Positions 26,200 to 35,522 of a stretch of DNA of 64,000 nucleotides are shown here, piece by piece. Each line of letters starts with the position of its first letter. Position 1 is the stretch's first letter. Both the position numbers and the translations under genes were made by a program. Where the stretch lies: NCBI RefSeq assembly GCF_000144645.1, contig NC_014377.1, positions 930,001-994,000 of the forward strand, in the 5' to 3' direction. The stretch comes from Thermosediminibacter oceani DSM 16646. GTDB taxonomy: Bacteria > Bacillota > Thermosediminibacteria > Thermosediminibacterales > Thermosediminibacteraceae. The notes below the pieces were generated by a model. The model was not told the DNA's origin. It made no database searches and saw nothing but the letters and a program-made list of their open reading frames with translations.

Positions 26200-27900
26200 A
26201 TGCACTGGAAGATGCGGCAGAAGATCGAGAGACTTCGGGAAGAAGAAATCGCCCTCCTGCCTATTAAAAGCTTCGGTTCAGTACCGGTAAACGTGGCTTT
26301 AGTTTTCCCGAATATATATGAATTGGGGATGTCCAATCTTGGATTTCAGGCGATATACCGTGAAATCAATACAAGGCAGGATTCCCTCTGCCACAGGGCA
26401 TTTCTGTTTAAGGGCTTTCCTGCCCACACCATCGAAGCTATACAGCCGTTGGAAAGCTACGATATAGTTGCGTTTTCGGTTTCTTTCGAACTGGATTACA
26501 TTAATCTGTTGAAAATTCTACACGACGCCAATATACCTCTTTTTGCACAAGAAAGAGTTGGTCCGTTGGTAATGATGGGAGGGCCTGCAGCTACTTTTAA
26601 TCCCGAGCCTTTGTCTCCTTTTGTCGATTTTGTCGTGATTGGAGAAGGCGAGGAAGTGATCCACGAAATAATAGACGCGTATCGTGATAACAAGGGATCC
26701 CCAAAGGAAACCATCCTTGAAAAGCTGGCCCAAATCGAGGGAGTTTACGTACCCCGGCTATACGATATAGGGTATAATGAAAGGGGAGGCGTAGAAAAAT
26801 TCGAAGTCAAACCCCCCGCTCCCTCAAAGGTCAGGAGGCGATGGATAAAAAACCTGGACGCCCTCAATACCGAAACCGCCGTACTTACGCCGAACACGGA
26901 GTTTAAGGACATGTTTCTCATTGAGATTTCCAGGGGTTGCGGCAGGAACTGCAGGTTTTGTATGGCAGGTTACTGTTACCGCGTACCGAGGGTCAGGGCG
27001 CTTGAGAAGATTATCGATAGAGCGGAATTTGCGTCAAAATACGGAAAAAGGGTGGGATTGGTGGGGGCGGCCGTGTCCGATTACCCGAGAATAGATGAAT
27101 TATCGGAAGAGCTGACAAAAAGGGGGATAAAATTTTCCGTTTCATCACTGCGGGCCGATACTTTAAGAGAGCCGCTATTGCGAGGGCTTTCTTTGAGCGG
27201 GCACAAAACTCTCACCATAGCTCCCGAAGCAGGTTCTCAGAGGCTTCGAAATGTTATAAACAAAGGCCTAACCGAGGATCACGTCCTAGACTCAATAAAT
27301 ATGGCGCAGAAATTCGGTATAAAAAATATCAAACTCTATTATATCATAGGACTCCCCACGGAGACTTCCGATGATATCGAAGAAATGATCGATTTTTTAA
27401 CGAGAGTCAAAGAAAAGATGGTATCAAGCGGCAATAAGACCGGGCTGCTTACGGTGAGCATCAATCCATTTATTCCCAAGCCCTTTACTCCCTTTCAGTG
27501 GTTTGGCATGGAGCCCGTGCCGGTGCTTGAGGAAAAGTTAAGGAAGCTGAAAAGCAGCCTGAAGCCCAAAGGCATAAAGGTGTTGTATGAAAGTCCCCGA
27601 GTTTCTCAGATACAGGCTGCCCTGGCTAGGGGAGACCGTACCACCGCCATGATGCTTTATAAAGTACACCTCGAGGGGGGAGATTTATCCCGTTTCAGGC
27701 GGGTCTGGGTGGAGGGGAAAAACGTGGAATATTACGCCCACAGGGAATTCGACCTCGATGTCGTGCTGCCTTGGGAACATATAGATATAGGGCTGAAGAA
27801 GGAGTATTTTGTTGAAGAATACAAACGAGCGCTGAAGGGCGAGAGCACGCGAAGGTGTACGGAAGAAGTATGCAATGTATGTAAAATATGCAGGAAATAG
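26200..27900 (+). CDS. B12-binding radical SAM protein (TIGR03960 family)
   Basis: A cobalamin-binding-like N-terminal domain (about 20-180) is followed by a radical SAM domain with the 4Fe-4S motif CGRNCRFC and further Cys in MAGYCYR. The C-terminus is Cys-rich (CTEEVCNVCKICRK) and could hold another metal site. The reaction is unknown. The family often precedes a TIGR03936/ribonuclease G gene; here pgeF follows instead, 9 bp downstream. A TATAAT at 26171-26176 close upstream may be its -10. Confidence 0.85.
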   Translation: MHWKMRQKIERLREEEIALLPIKSFGSVPVNVALVFPNIYELGMSNLGFQAIYREINTRQDSLCHRAFLFKGFPAHTIEAIQPLESYDIVAFSVSFELDYINLLKILHDANIPLFAQERVGPLVMMGGPAATFNPEPLSPFVDFVVIGEGEEVIHEIIDAYRDNKGSPKETILEKLAQIEGVYVPRLYDIGYNERGGVEKFEVKPPAPSKVRRRWIKNLDALNTETAVLTPNTEFKDMFLIEISRGCGRNCRFCMAGYCYRVPRVRALEKIIDRAEFASKYGKRVGLVGAAVSDYPRIDELSEELTKRGIKFSVSSLRADTLREPLLRGLSLSGHKTLTIAPEAGSQRLRNVINKGLTEDHVLDSINMAQKFGIKNIKLYYIIGLPTETSDDIEEMIDFLTRVKEKMVSSGNKTGLLTVSINPFIPKPFTPFQWFGMEPVPVLEEKLRKLKSSLKPKGIKVLYESPRVSQIQAALARGDRTTAMMLYKVHLEGGDLSRFRRVWVEGKNVEYYAHREFDLDVVLPWEHIDIGLKKEYFVEEYKRALKGESTRRCTEEVCNVCKICRK

Positions 27901-27909
27901 GTGATGCAA

Positions 27910-28728
27910 ATGGGTTTCGAATTAAGGCAAAAAGGCAATGTCAAATTTCTAATAATTCCATCTTTCGAGGCTACAGGGCTGGTGAGGCACGCTTTTTCCA
28001 CGCGCATCGGAGGGTACAGCACGGGTCATTGTGAGGCTTTAAACCTGGGATTCAGCAAAGGAGACGATAAAGACACGGTGCTCAAAAATTACCGGACCTT
28101 CTGCGATGCCACCGGTATTAATGTGGAAAATTTAGTGGCTTCCCATCAGGTGCATGGGAATGATGTATACGTGGCCGGCGAAAAAGACAGGGGCAAGGGT
28201 ATTGTAAAGGAATCGGATATCCGGGAGAAAGATGCCCTGATAACAAAGGAAAGAAATGTAGCCCTGATAACCTATTATGCGGATTGCGTTCCCCTGTTTT
28301 TTCTCGATACTGCAACTCCGGCGGTGGGCCTTGCTCATGCGGGTTGGAGGGGTACGGTCAAAAAGATAGGAGCCAAAACAGTGGAGAAAATGAGAGAAGA
28401 ATTCGGCACTTCCGTGGAGAATCTTATTGTCGGCATAGGACCCTGTATTGCCGGCAGCTGTTACGAAGTGGACGAACCGGTTATCGAAAAATTTAAGGAG
28501 GCTTTCGAATATTGGGAGGAGCTCGTGGAATACAAGGGCAACGGGCGCTGGTTGCTGGACCTGGTGAAGGCTAACAAAAGACAGCTCATGGATGCAGGAG
28601 TTAAAGCCGAAAATATTACACTGAGCGGATATTGCACCCACTGCAGGCCCGATCTTTTTTACTCCTACAGGCGAGACAAAGGTAAGACCGGAAGCCTAGC
28701 GGCTGTGATCGAGTTAATAGAAACGTAA
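27910..28728 (+). CDS. pgeF: Peptidoglycan editing factor PgeF (YfiH/YlmD, multicopper-type fold)
   Basis: The laccase-fold family known as YfiH/YlmD, shown in other bacteria to correct muropeptides wrongly containing L-Ser and to act as a purine nucleoside phosphorylase-like enzyme. The metal-site residues are visible in HQVHGNDV, YADCVPLFF and HAGWRGT. ATG 27910 fits AGGTGA at 27899-27904. Length 272 aa is normal. It is likely co-transcribed with phoPR, 19 bp downstream. Confidence 0.88.
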   Translation: MGFELRQKGNVKFLIIPSFEATGLVRHAFSTRIGGYSTGHCEALNLGFSKGDDKDTVLKNYRTFCDATGINVENLVASHQVHGNDVYVAGEKDRGKGIVKESDIREKDALITKERNVALITYYADCVPLFFLDTATPAVGLAHAGWRGTVKKIGAKTVEKMREEFGTSVENLIVGIGPCIAGSCYEVDEPVIEKFKEAFEYWEELVEYKGNGRWLLDLVKANKRQLMDAGVKAENITLSGYCTHCRPDLFYSYRRDKGKTGSLAAVIELIET

Positions 28729-28747
28729 ACGAGATCGAGGTGTGCTT

Positions 28748-29446
28748 ATGGCGAAGGAAAAGATACTCGTCGTCGACGACGAGCCCAATATTGTGGAGCT
28801 GGTGAGGTTCAACCTTGAAAACAGCGGTTTTAAAGTAATAACCGCATCCGACGGTCAGCAGGCCTTGGATCTAGTTCAAAAAGAACAACCCGATCTTGTA
28901 ATACTGGATATAATGCTACCGGGCATAGACGGATTGGAAGTTTGCCGTATTTTTCGACGGCAGCGGGCTACCAGGGATATCCCCGTTATACTGTTGACGG
29001 CAAAGACGGAAGAAATCGATAAGGTGCTTGGGCTTGAAATGGGAGCCGATGATTACATCACAAAACCGTTCAGCCCCCGCGAGCTGGTAGCAAGGGTAAA
29101 AGCGGTATTAAGGAGGGCCGACAAGGTCGAAAGGTCTGATAAGATTATTAAAGCAGGCCCTATAACCATAGACGTAGAAAGGCACGAGGTGTTTGTAGAG
29201 GGGGAGAGAAAAGATTTTACACCGAAGGAGTTTGAACTTTTAAGGCTCCTGGCTTCCAATCCAGGCAAGGTTTTTTCGCGGGAATATCTCCTGGAAAATA
29301 TATGGGGCTATGATTATCTTGGAGATACCAGGACGGTGGATGTTCACATCAGGCATCTGAGGCAGAAAATCGAAAGGAATTCGGATACGCCCCAATTTAT
29401 CGAGACGGTAAGGGGTATCGGGTACAAGTTTAATGAGCCGGAGTGA
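28748..29446 (+). CDS. phoP: PhoP/PhoB-type response regulator
   Basis: An OmpR-family regulator. The receiver has the acidic pair D10-D11, phosphoacceptor D54, T85 and K107; the C-terminal winged helix ends in RTVDVHIRHLRQKIE and FIETVRGIGYKF. It controls the phosphate starvation response with the kinase encoded next. ATG 28748 has GAGGTG before it; GTG 28742 is part of that region. The PHO boxes before pstB are a likely target. Confidence 0.9.
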   Translation: MAKEKILVVDDEPNIVELVRFNLENSGFKVITASDGQQALDLVQKEQPDLVILDIMLPGIDGLEVCRIFRRQRATRDIPVILLTAKTEEIDKVLGLEMGADDYITKPFSPRELVARVKAVLRRADKVERSDKIIKAGPITIDVERHEVFVEGERKDFTPKEFELLRLLASNPGKVFSREYLLENIWGYDYLGDTRTVDVHIRHLRQKIERNSDTPQFIETVRGIGYKFNEPE

Positions 29447-29451
29447 TTTTT

Positions 29452-31182
29452 TTGCTAAAAGATCACTTCAGAAAAAGTAACTTTATGACCGTTACAATTT
29501 ATATTATTTTATTAATTCTGTTTACTTCCCTGCAAAACCTTTACTTAAAAAGCATACAACGCGATTTGGAAGCCGATGCAGTTTTTTTCGCTTCGGAAGT
29601 AAAAGCGCCTATGGCGGCCGGTAAGTATCAGGAAGTCGGGCGCGTAGTGCAGGACCTATCCCGGCAGTTTTACAAAAGTATCACCGTTATAAACACCTTC
29701 GGGAACAGAATAGCGGAGGTGGGGGAATTTCGCGAGCGAGATTTACCGCTCGAAGGCATCCTGAAGGGCAAAAATTACGTTGACAAAAACGCATTTCAAA
29801 TCTTGATTTCCCGCCAGTTTTCCGCAGCAGTTCCTATTTTGTTTGAAAATAAAATTCACGGAGCTGTTGTGGTAGGGCTGCCCCCGGATGAAGTAAATAA
29901 AATACTATGGATAAACCTGTTGTTTTTCTTTACGGTCTTTTTTGGTATTTTAAGATCCGTTTTACTGTTGAAAAAAGTCGATACCCATATAATTAAACCC
30001 ATATCCACCATGATTGAGGTGAGCAGAAATTTTGCGGCAGGTAACTTTACCAGGACAGTCCATGTTAATTCCCTGGATGAAATAGGGCAGCTCAGCAAGG
30101 AATTAAATCTACTGGCTAAAAAGTTGAGAATTACTCTTGAAGAATTAAACGAAAAGACGGCCGGAGTGGAGGACCTGCTGGCGGGCATAGTCGATGGCAT
30201 TATCGTGGTAGATGCCCAGCGAAGGGTAATGCTCATCAACCCAGCAGCCTGCAAACTTGTTGGAGCAGACTCCGAAAAGTCAGCCGGGAAAAAGCTGATC
30301 AGCATTATCCGCAATTACCAACTGGATGAAGCGGTGAAAAAGACTCTAAAAGAGGGTTCTCCTTATTTTAAAGAAATAGTTTTGCTGCCCCGGGAGCAGA
30401 TTTTAAAAGTTCATATAACCCCAATCAAAGATAGGGCGGGGAGGATTTCGGGCAGCGTCATTGTGATGAGAGACATTACGGAGTTAAAGCATCTCGAAAA
30501 GCTCCGTTCCGAATTTCTAGCTAATGTATCTCATGAATTGAGGACTCCCCTTACGTCCATAAAAGGCTTTGTGGAGACCCTGCTCGAGGGCGCGTACAAG
30601 GACCCCGGCCTTGCAAAAAGGTTTTTATCCATAATAGATGCAGAGGCGGGAAGGCTTTACAGACTGATAAACAATCTGATGGATCTTTCTAAGATAGAGA
30701 CAAACCAGCTGAAGCTGAGGATTGAAGACGTTTCTGCGGCGGAATTGATAAACGAAGTGATAATTATTTTTGAAAACCGGTTGAAAGAAAAGGGTTTAAA
30801 GTTTTCCACGGATATTCCCAAAGATCTCCCTAAAGTGAAAGCCGACCCGGACTGGCTCAGGCAGGTCTTTATCAACCTCCTGGACAATGCCATTAAATAT
30901 ACCCAGAGTGGTGGCAGGGTCTGGATTGAAGCTGAGCCAAAAGGGGATGTGGTAGAATTTAGAGTATGCGACACTGGCATAGGTATCCCGGAGGAAGACC
31001 TGCCTAGAGTCTTTGAGAGGTTTTACAGGGTTGACAAAGCCCGATCTCCGGAAATGGGCGGCAGCGGACTCGGTCTTGCCATAGTAAAACACATAGTCAG
31101 GGCTTTCGGCGGAGATATCAGGGTCGAAAGCAGAGTAAACCAAGGCAGTAAATTCATATTTACGCTTAAAAGGTCCAAGTAA
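29452..31182 (+). CDS. phoR: PhoR-type sensor histidine kinase
   Basis: Two membrane segments (about 15-32 and 154-173, counted from GTG 29443) flank an extracytoplasmic sensor; HAMP, PAS and HisKA domains follow with the phosphoacceptor in NVSHELRTPLTS (H364), then the ATPase boxes NLLDNAIKYT, DTGIGIP and GGSGLGLAIVKH. GTG 29443 overlaps the phoP stop, but TTG 29452 has better spacing from GGAG 29439-29442. In Bacillus this enzyme phosphorylates PhoP on phosphate limitation. Confidence 0.9.
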   Translation: MLKDHFRKSNFMTVTIYIILLILFTSLQNLYLKSIQRDLEADAVFFASEVKAPMAAGKYQEVGRVVQDLSRQFYKSITVINTFGNRIAEVGEFRERDLPLEGILKGKNYVDKNAFQILISRQFSAAVPILFENKIHGAVVVGLPPDEVNKILWINLLFFFTVFFGILRSVLLLKKVDTHIIKPISTMIEVSRNFAAGNFTRTVHVNSLDEIGQLSKELNLLAKKLRITLEELNEKTAGVEDLLAGIVDGIIVVDAQRRVMLINPAACKLVGADSEKSAGKKLISIIRNYQLDEAVKKTLKEGSPYFKEIVLLPREQILKVHITPIKDRAGRISGSVIVMRDITELKHLEKLRSEFLANVSHELRTPLTSIKGFVETLLEGAYKDPGLAKRFLSIIDAEAGRLYRLINNLMDLSKIETNQLKLRIEDVSAAELINEVIIIFENRLKEKGLKFSTDIPKDLPKVKADPDWLRQVFINLLDNAIKYTQSGGRVWIEAEPKGDVVEFRVCDTGIGIPEEDLPRVFERFYRVDKARSPEMGGSGLGLAIVKHIVRAFGGDIRVESRVNQGSKFIFTLKRSK

Positions 31183-31193
31183 AGTTACTTTAT

Positions 31194-31247
31194 TTTACAA
31201 TTACTTAACAGCACGACAAAATTTTTTTAACAAATGAAGGTTAAAAT
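31194..31247 (+). promoter_or_regulatory. PHO-box array and -10 element before pstB
   Basis: TTTACA (31194), TTAACA (31205), a degenerate ACAAAA (31216) and TTAACA (31227) lie on a strict 11-bp period, the arrangement bound by PhoP dimers in Bacillus. TAAAAT at 31242-31247 is a plausible -10, putting the transcription start near 31254. This gives pstB-phoU a PhoP-dependent promoter. Confidence 0.7.
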
Positions 31248-31279
31248 AAGTTTAAAGCTTGAGGGGGAGGCGACCTGCC

Positions 31280-32035
31280 ATAAAAAACAAAATTTATACC
31301 AGAAATCTTAATATCTACTACGGCGAATTTCGGGTGCTGAAAGACATTAATATTGAAATAAAAGAAAAAAAGGTGACCGCCCTGATAGGACCATCGGGAT
31401 GCGGCAAATCGACTTTTTTGAGGTCTTTAAACCGGATGAACGACCTTATTGAAAATACTCGTATAACCGGCAAGGTATATCTGGATGATAAGGACGTATA
31501 CGATTCGGATGTGAATGTGATAGAACTTCGCAAGAGGGTCGGCATGGTATTTCAGAAACCGAATCCGTTTCCTATGTCCATATACGACAATGTGGCTTAC
31601 GGCCCCAGGATTCACGGTATAAGGGACAAAAACCGGTTGGATGAAATAGTGGAGCGAAGCCTGCGGGGGGCGGCCCTTTGGGATGAAGTGAAAAATAGGC
31701 TTAAGGATTCAGCACTAGGGTTGTCCGGAGGACAGCAGCAGCGCCTTTGTATAGCCAGGGTGCTGGCGGTGGAACCCGAGGTAGTTTTGATGGATGAACC
31801 CTGTTCAGCATTAGATCCCATATCGACGATGAAGGTAGAGGAATTAATCGAGCAGCTAAAAGAGAATTATACCATAGTAATAGTGACCCACAATATGCAG
31901 CAGGCGGGAAGGATATCCGATTTCACAGCTTTCTTTTTAAGTGGTGAGCTGGTGGAATTCGGACTAACAAAAGAGCTTTTTTACAATCCAAAAAATAAAA
32001 AAACCGAAGAATATATTACAGGCCGTTTTGGTTAA
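31280..32035 (+). CDS. pstB: Phosphate ABC transporter ATP-binding protein PstB
   Basis: The ATPase of the Pst phosphate importer: Walker [11 protein letters not shown]-loop [13 protein letters not shown] (the phosphate-type signature), ABC signature LSGGQQQR, Walker B VVLMDEP and switch histidine VTHN. The frame is open from TTG 31259, but the ribosome site GGGGGAGG (31263-31270) lies downstream of that codon; the in-frame codon at the right 9-bp spacing is ATA 31280. Initiation at AUA is therefore suspected. pstS, pstC and pstA are absent from the window. Confidence 0.9.
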   Translation: MKNKIYTRNLNIYYGEFRVLKDINIEIKEKKVTALIGPSGCGKSTFLRSLNRMNDLIENTRITGKVYLDDKDVYDSDVNVIELRKRVGMVFQKPNPFPMSIYDNVAYGPRIHGIRDKNRLDEIVERSLRGAALWDEVKNRLKDSALGLSGGQQQRLCIARVLAVEPEVVLMDEPCSALDPISTMKVEELIEQLKENYTIVIVTHNMQQAGRISDFTAFFLSGELVEFGLTKELFYNPKNKKTEEYITGRFG

Positions 32036-32049
32036 TAGGAGGAAAGAAA

Positions 32050-32712
32050 ATGACGACGATGAGACCTGCTTTCGACAGAGAACTAGAAGAACTCCAGCAG
32101 GATATTCTAAAAATGGGCAGCATGGTGGAACAACAGATTTACAACGCCGTAGAATCGCTGGTAAAAAAAGATGAAAAGCTAGCCAGAAAAGTGATCGAAG
32201 ATGACAATATAGTTGATAAAATGCAGCATCTGATAGAAGACAAGTGCGTTAAACTCATAGCCACGCAGCATCCTCTGGCAAAGGACCTTAGAGTGATCTT
32301 CACCGGAGTAAAGATAGCCACCGATTTGGAGAGAATGTCTGACAACGCCGTGGATATCGCTAAAACTACCATAAGATTACTGGACCAGCAGTATATAAAG
32401 CCGCTCATCGACATACCCAGGATGGCTCAGCTCACCCGTGAAATGGTTAGAAATGCACTGGATGCGTATATAAATCAGGATGTAAAGGCGGCCCAGAGGG
32501 TATGCGATACCGACGATGCGATTGACAAACTCTACTCTCAAATTTTTAGGGAGCTTCTGGTTATTATGATAGAGGACCCAAGGACGATCTCACAGGTCAC
32601 CCAGCTTTTATTCGTCTCTAGGTTTCTCGAGCGTATCGCCGATCACGCCACGAATCTGGGAGAATGGATAATATACGTTGTTACCGGAGAAAAGAAAGAG
32701 CTCAACAATTGA
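32050..32712 (+). CDS. phoU: Phosphate signalling complex protein PhoU
   Basis: Two PhoU three-helix repeats are visible, each with a conserved E/DxxxD metal-binding helix (DLERMSDNAVDIAK and FLERIADHATNLGE). PhoU restrains PhoR signalling and Pst transport. It starts 14 bp after pstB behind AGGAGGAAAG and is followed by a terminator. Confidence 0.95.
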   Translation: MTTMRPAFDRELEELQQDILKMGSMVEQQIYNAVESLVKKDEKLARKVIEDDNIVDKMQHLIEDKCVKLIATQHPLAKDLRVIFTGVKIATDLERMSDNAVDIAKTTIRLLDQQYIKPLIDIPRMAQLTREMVRNALDAYINQDVKAAQRVCDTDDAIDKLYSQIFRELLVIMIEDPRTISQVTQLLFVSRFLERIADHATNLGEWIIYVVTGEKKELNN

Positions 32713-32719
32713 TCCCAGT

Positions 32720-32744
32720 CAGCCCAAAAGGGGCTGCTTTTTTT
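32720..32744 (+). terminator. Terminator after phoU
   Basis: CAGCCC and GGGCTG form a 6-bp stem with a 5-nt loop, followed by CTTTTTTTG. Confidence 0.88.
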
Positions 32745-32812
32745 GTTTCGAATAAATTATAAAGCCTCGGGTAAAGATAAAAAAGAAAAATTTTCAATAC
32801 GGGGTGAATTTT

Positions 32813-33460
32813 ATGCCAGTGGGGGTAACTCTACTTCTTGTACTAGCTGTATTAATATACTTTGGGCTTTTGCAAAGAGTTGTGGATAGGATGCACATGT
32901 CGGACAAAACAGCCCTTATCTTCATAGGAGCAATGATAGTCGGTACTTTCCTGCCCAACATACCTCTCGGCAGGGGGTTATCTATAAATATCGGTGGGGG
33001 CCTTGTGCCAATTGCACTTGTTGTTTACCTCATCGTTACCGCTGATAGCGCGGAGGAAAAAGTTCGCTCCATAAGTGCCGCTGCATTAGCGGGGCTTGCT
33101 GTTTACGCCGGAGGTAGGCTTCTGCCCGCAGAACCGGAAACTACCTATTTAGATCCGCTTATAGTTTTTTCTCTACTTGCAGGCGTAATAGCTTATATTT
33201 TCGGGCGGTCAAGGCGCGGCGCTTTTATCGCGGGAGTGATGGGTATTTTAATTTCCGATATAATCTATGCCTTTGGTGCGGCTGGTAGGCCTATAGGTAC
33301 CACTATTGGGGGTGCGGGTGTATTCGACGCGGCGGTGATCGCGGGAGTTATAGGAGTAGCCCTTTGCGAATTTGTGGGTGAGACCAGAGAAAAGCTCCAG
33401 GGAGGTACAGCCAAAGCCGAAAAGAAACGGGAAGAAGGTGAAAAAAATGAGGACAGGTAG
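32813..33460 (+). CDS. DUF1614 membrane protein
   Basis: A 215-aa protein with about six predicted membrane segments and a charged, lysine/glutamate-rich C-terminal tail. The conserved core IGAMIVGTFLPNIPLGRGLSIN marks DUF1614, of unknown function, usually found next to spoIIP in Clostridia. ATG 32813 is preferred to GTG 32804 because GGGGTGA covers the latter. Its end overlaps the spoIIP start by 14 bp. Confidence 0.83.
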   Translation: MPVGVTLLLVLAVLIYFGLLQRVVDRMHMSDKTALIFIGAMIVGTFLPNIPLGRGLSINIGGGLVPIALVVYLIVTADSAEEKVRSISAAALAGLAVYAGGRLLPAEPETTYLDPLIVFSLLAGVIAYIFGRSRRGAFIAGVMGILISDIIYAFGAAGRPIGTTIGGAGVFDAAVIAGVIGVALCEFVGETREKLQGGTAKAEKKREEGEKNEDR

Positions 33461-34616
33461 GGTTCTGACAGCGCTTTTAATATTATATATGGTTTTTAGC
33501 ATCGCTTTTTCCGGGATTTCTTTTGCAGAAGAAGAAAAAAAGAATGGGTACTTCACTATTTATGAGGAAAAGACCAATAAAAAGATATTCTGTACCGCGA
33601 GAGTTGTGAACGTAGGGGATGAGTATTTGGACGAGGATAATAACCTTTACGAAATTATTAAGGTCGAAGGTGACAAAGCTTACGCTCGGTTTAAAGAAAA
33701 GGTGGATATTGAAAAATCTTTAAGCGCTTTGCAGAACGTCGGGGATGGAAGCGCTTTAAAAACATCGGTGCTTCAAGGGAGGCGATTAGTGGCAATATAC
33801 CATACCCACAGTGATGAGTCCTATTTACCCACAGACGGCAAATCCAGCATACCCTACAAGGGAGGAATTTTTAAAGTAGGTGAAGCCTTAAAAGAAGCCC
33901 TTGAACGAAGGGGCATAACCGTCATCCATTCCAATCAATCCCATGATCCGCACGATGCGGCGGCTTACCAGAGATCGCGCCGTACAGCCATGGAACTTTT
34001 AAAGAAAGGTCCAGATGCGCTCATAGACGTGCACAGAGATGCGGTACCGGCTGAGGAGTATGCCGCTCAAATAAACGGTAAGTCCATAGCTAAAGTTCAA
34101 CTTGTTGTAGGACGGCAGAATCCGCAGATAGAGTCTATCAATAATTTCGCCTGGCAGTTAAAGGCCCTAGCCGATAAAAAATATCCGGGGCTGGTCAAAG
34201 GTATTTTTTACGGTAAAGGCAATTACAATCAGGATCTTTTCCCGAGGACGATACTCGTTGAGGCGGGCACTTATACCAATTACAGGGACAAAGCCCAGGA
34301 AGGGGTGGAAATCCTTGCCGACGTCATAGCGACTACCCTTTACGGTTCCGATTACCAGAAAAAGGGCGCACCGGGAGCGGGTGGCACTACCCGGGTTCCC
34401 GGCGAGGGCGGCAGTGCGGTTAGGGCTATCTTCTGGATAATTGCACTCTGCGCAATAGGTTTTATAGCCTACATGCTGATTAGTACCGGTGGAAGGAAAG
34501 AACTTTCAAGCAAACTGAGGCGATTCATGGGCTCCGAGTTTGCCAATTTCCTGGGAAGCTTCAAGAGAAAAGGGAAAAACGGCAACCAAGGCGACCAGAC
34601 GGGTAGCGAGGGCTGA
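33447..34616 (+). CDS. spoIIP: Stage II sporulation protein P
   Basis: A peptidoglycan amidase/endopeptidase of the SpoIID-SpoIIM-SpoIIP engulfment machine. A signal anchor (VLTALLILYMVFSIAFSG) is followed by the zinc-amidase domain with IYHTHSDESYLPTDG, DVHRDAVP and the catalytic ILVEAGT glutamate. A second membrane segment (AIFWIIALCAIGFIAYMLIS) near the C-terminus precedes a basic tail, so both ends may be anchored. ATG 33447 with GAAGGTGA is the start. spoIID and spoIIM are not nearby. Confidence 0.92.
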   Translation: MRTGRVLTALLILYMVFSIAFSGISFAEEEKKNGYFTIYEEKTNKKIFCTARVVNVGDEYLDEDNNLYEIIKVEGDKAYARFKEKVDIEKSLSALQNVGDGSALKTSVLQGRRLVAIYHTHSDESYLPTDGKSSIPYKGGIFKVGEALKEALERRGITVIHSNQSHDPHDAAAYQRSRRTAMELLKKGPDALIDVHRDAVPAEEYAAQINGKSIAKVQLVVGRQNPQIESINNFAWQLKALADKKYPGLVKGIFYGKGNYNQDLFPRTILVEAGTYTNYRDKAQEGVEILADVIATTLYGSDYQKKGAPGAGGTTRVPGEGGSAVRAIFWIIALCAIGFIAYMLISTGGRKELSSKLRRFMGSEFANFLGSFKRKGKNGNQGDQTGSEG

Positions 34617-34619
34617 TGT

Positions 34620-35513
34620 ATGCAGGACTATCTTGCGGTGGTATCCGTAGGTCTTGCTATGGGGACCCTGGGCAGGCTGTACCTACTGCGCGTTGACTAC
34701 AGACAATATCCGAGTTATCCCCAGGGCTACATGGTCCACCTGGCCCTCGGGTTTATAGCAGCCTTTCTGGGGGCTGTGGCTATACCGGCTCTGGTCGCGA
34801 AGGAATATACGGCTGTTACTTTCCTCGCCTTGGCCGCCCAGCAGTTCAGAGAAATAAGGGACATGGAACGGGAGAGCCTTAAGAATATCGAAGATACGGA
34901 GCTGGTCCCCAGGGGGGCGGCTTACGTTGAAGATATAGCCAAAGCTTTCGAGTCCAGGAACTATCTGGCTATGCTCACGGCTCTTATAACCAGTGCGGTG
35001 GTGGAATATTTTAAAAACATAGTATTGGGTATTTTTATAGGTGTAGCGCTGATTTTATCATTGAGCTACTTTACCAGGAGGAAGCGAATCCAGGACATTG
35101 CAACGGTGAGGCCCGCAAAGATCCATTTTCAGGGTTCCATTTTGTGCATAGAAAACATCAAAGTTATGAACGTCGGTCATCCCGACTCCAGAAAAATTTT
35201 CATAGAAAAAGGCCTTGCTGTAATGATTGAGCCCAAAGACGACGACGCAAGGGCAACGCTGGCAAATATAGGACAAAGGCAAGCGATAGCCCACGATGTT
35301 GCGGCGCTCCTGGGCGTAAAAAGAGATGTAGACGAAGTAGACTTCATGCCGCTGGTGAGGATCGATCTGAAAACCGGGAGGGTGGGGCTTGTTATCGTGC
35401 CAATGGAAAAGGATATGGAGAGCCTGATAGAAGCCGTCAAATTGGTGCCCGTGCTGGAGAGCTCCAGGAGAAAACCATTGAAATCAAAGGCCGGGCGAAG
35501 CGCTTCGGATTGA
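34620..35513 (+). CDS. YIEGIA family protein
   Basis: A 297-aa protein whose N-terminal half has several membrane segments and whose C-terminal half is soluble. The conserved stretch GTLGRLYLLRVDYRQYPSYPQGYMVHL (positions about 17-43) marks the YIEGIA family of Clostridia, function unknown, adjacent to its small capping partner. It begins 3 bp after spoIIP, which suggests a spore-related role by context only. Confidence 0.8.
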   Translation: MQDYLAVVSVGLAMGTLGRLYLLRVDYRQYPSYPQGYMVHLALGFIAAFLGAVAIPALVAKEYTAVTFLALAAQQFREIRDMERESLKNIEDTELVPRGAAYVEDIAKAFESRNYLAMLTALITSAVVEYFKNIVLGIFIGVALILSLSYFTRRKRIQDIATVRPAKIHFQGSILCIENIKVMNVGHPDSRKIFIEKGLAVMIEPKDDDARATLANIGQRQAIAHDVAALLGVKRDVDEVDFMPLVRIDLKTGRVGLVIVPMEKDMESLIEAVKLVPVLESSRRKPLKSKAGRSASD

Positions 35514-35522
35514 GGTGATCGG

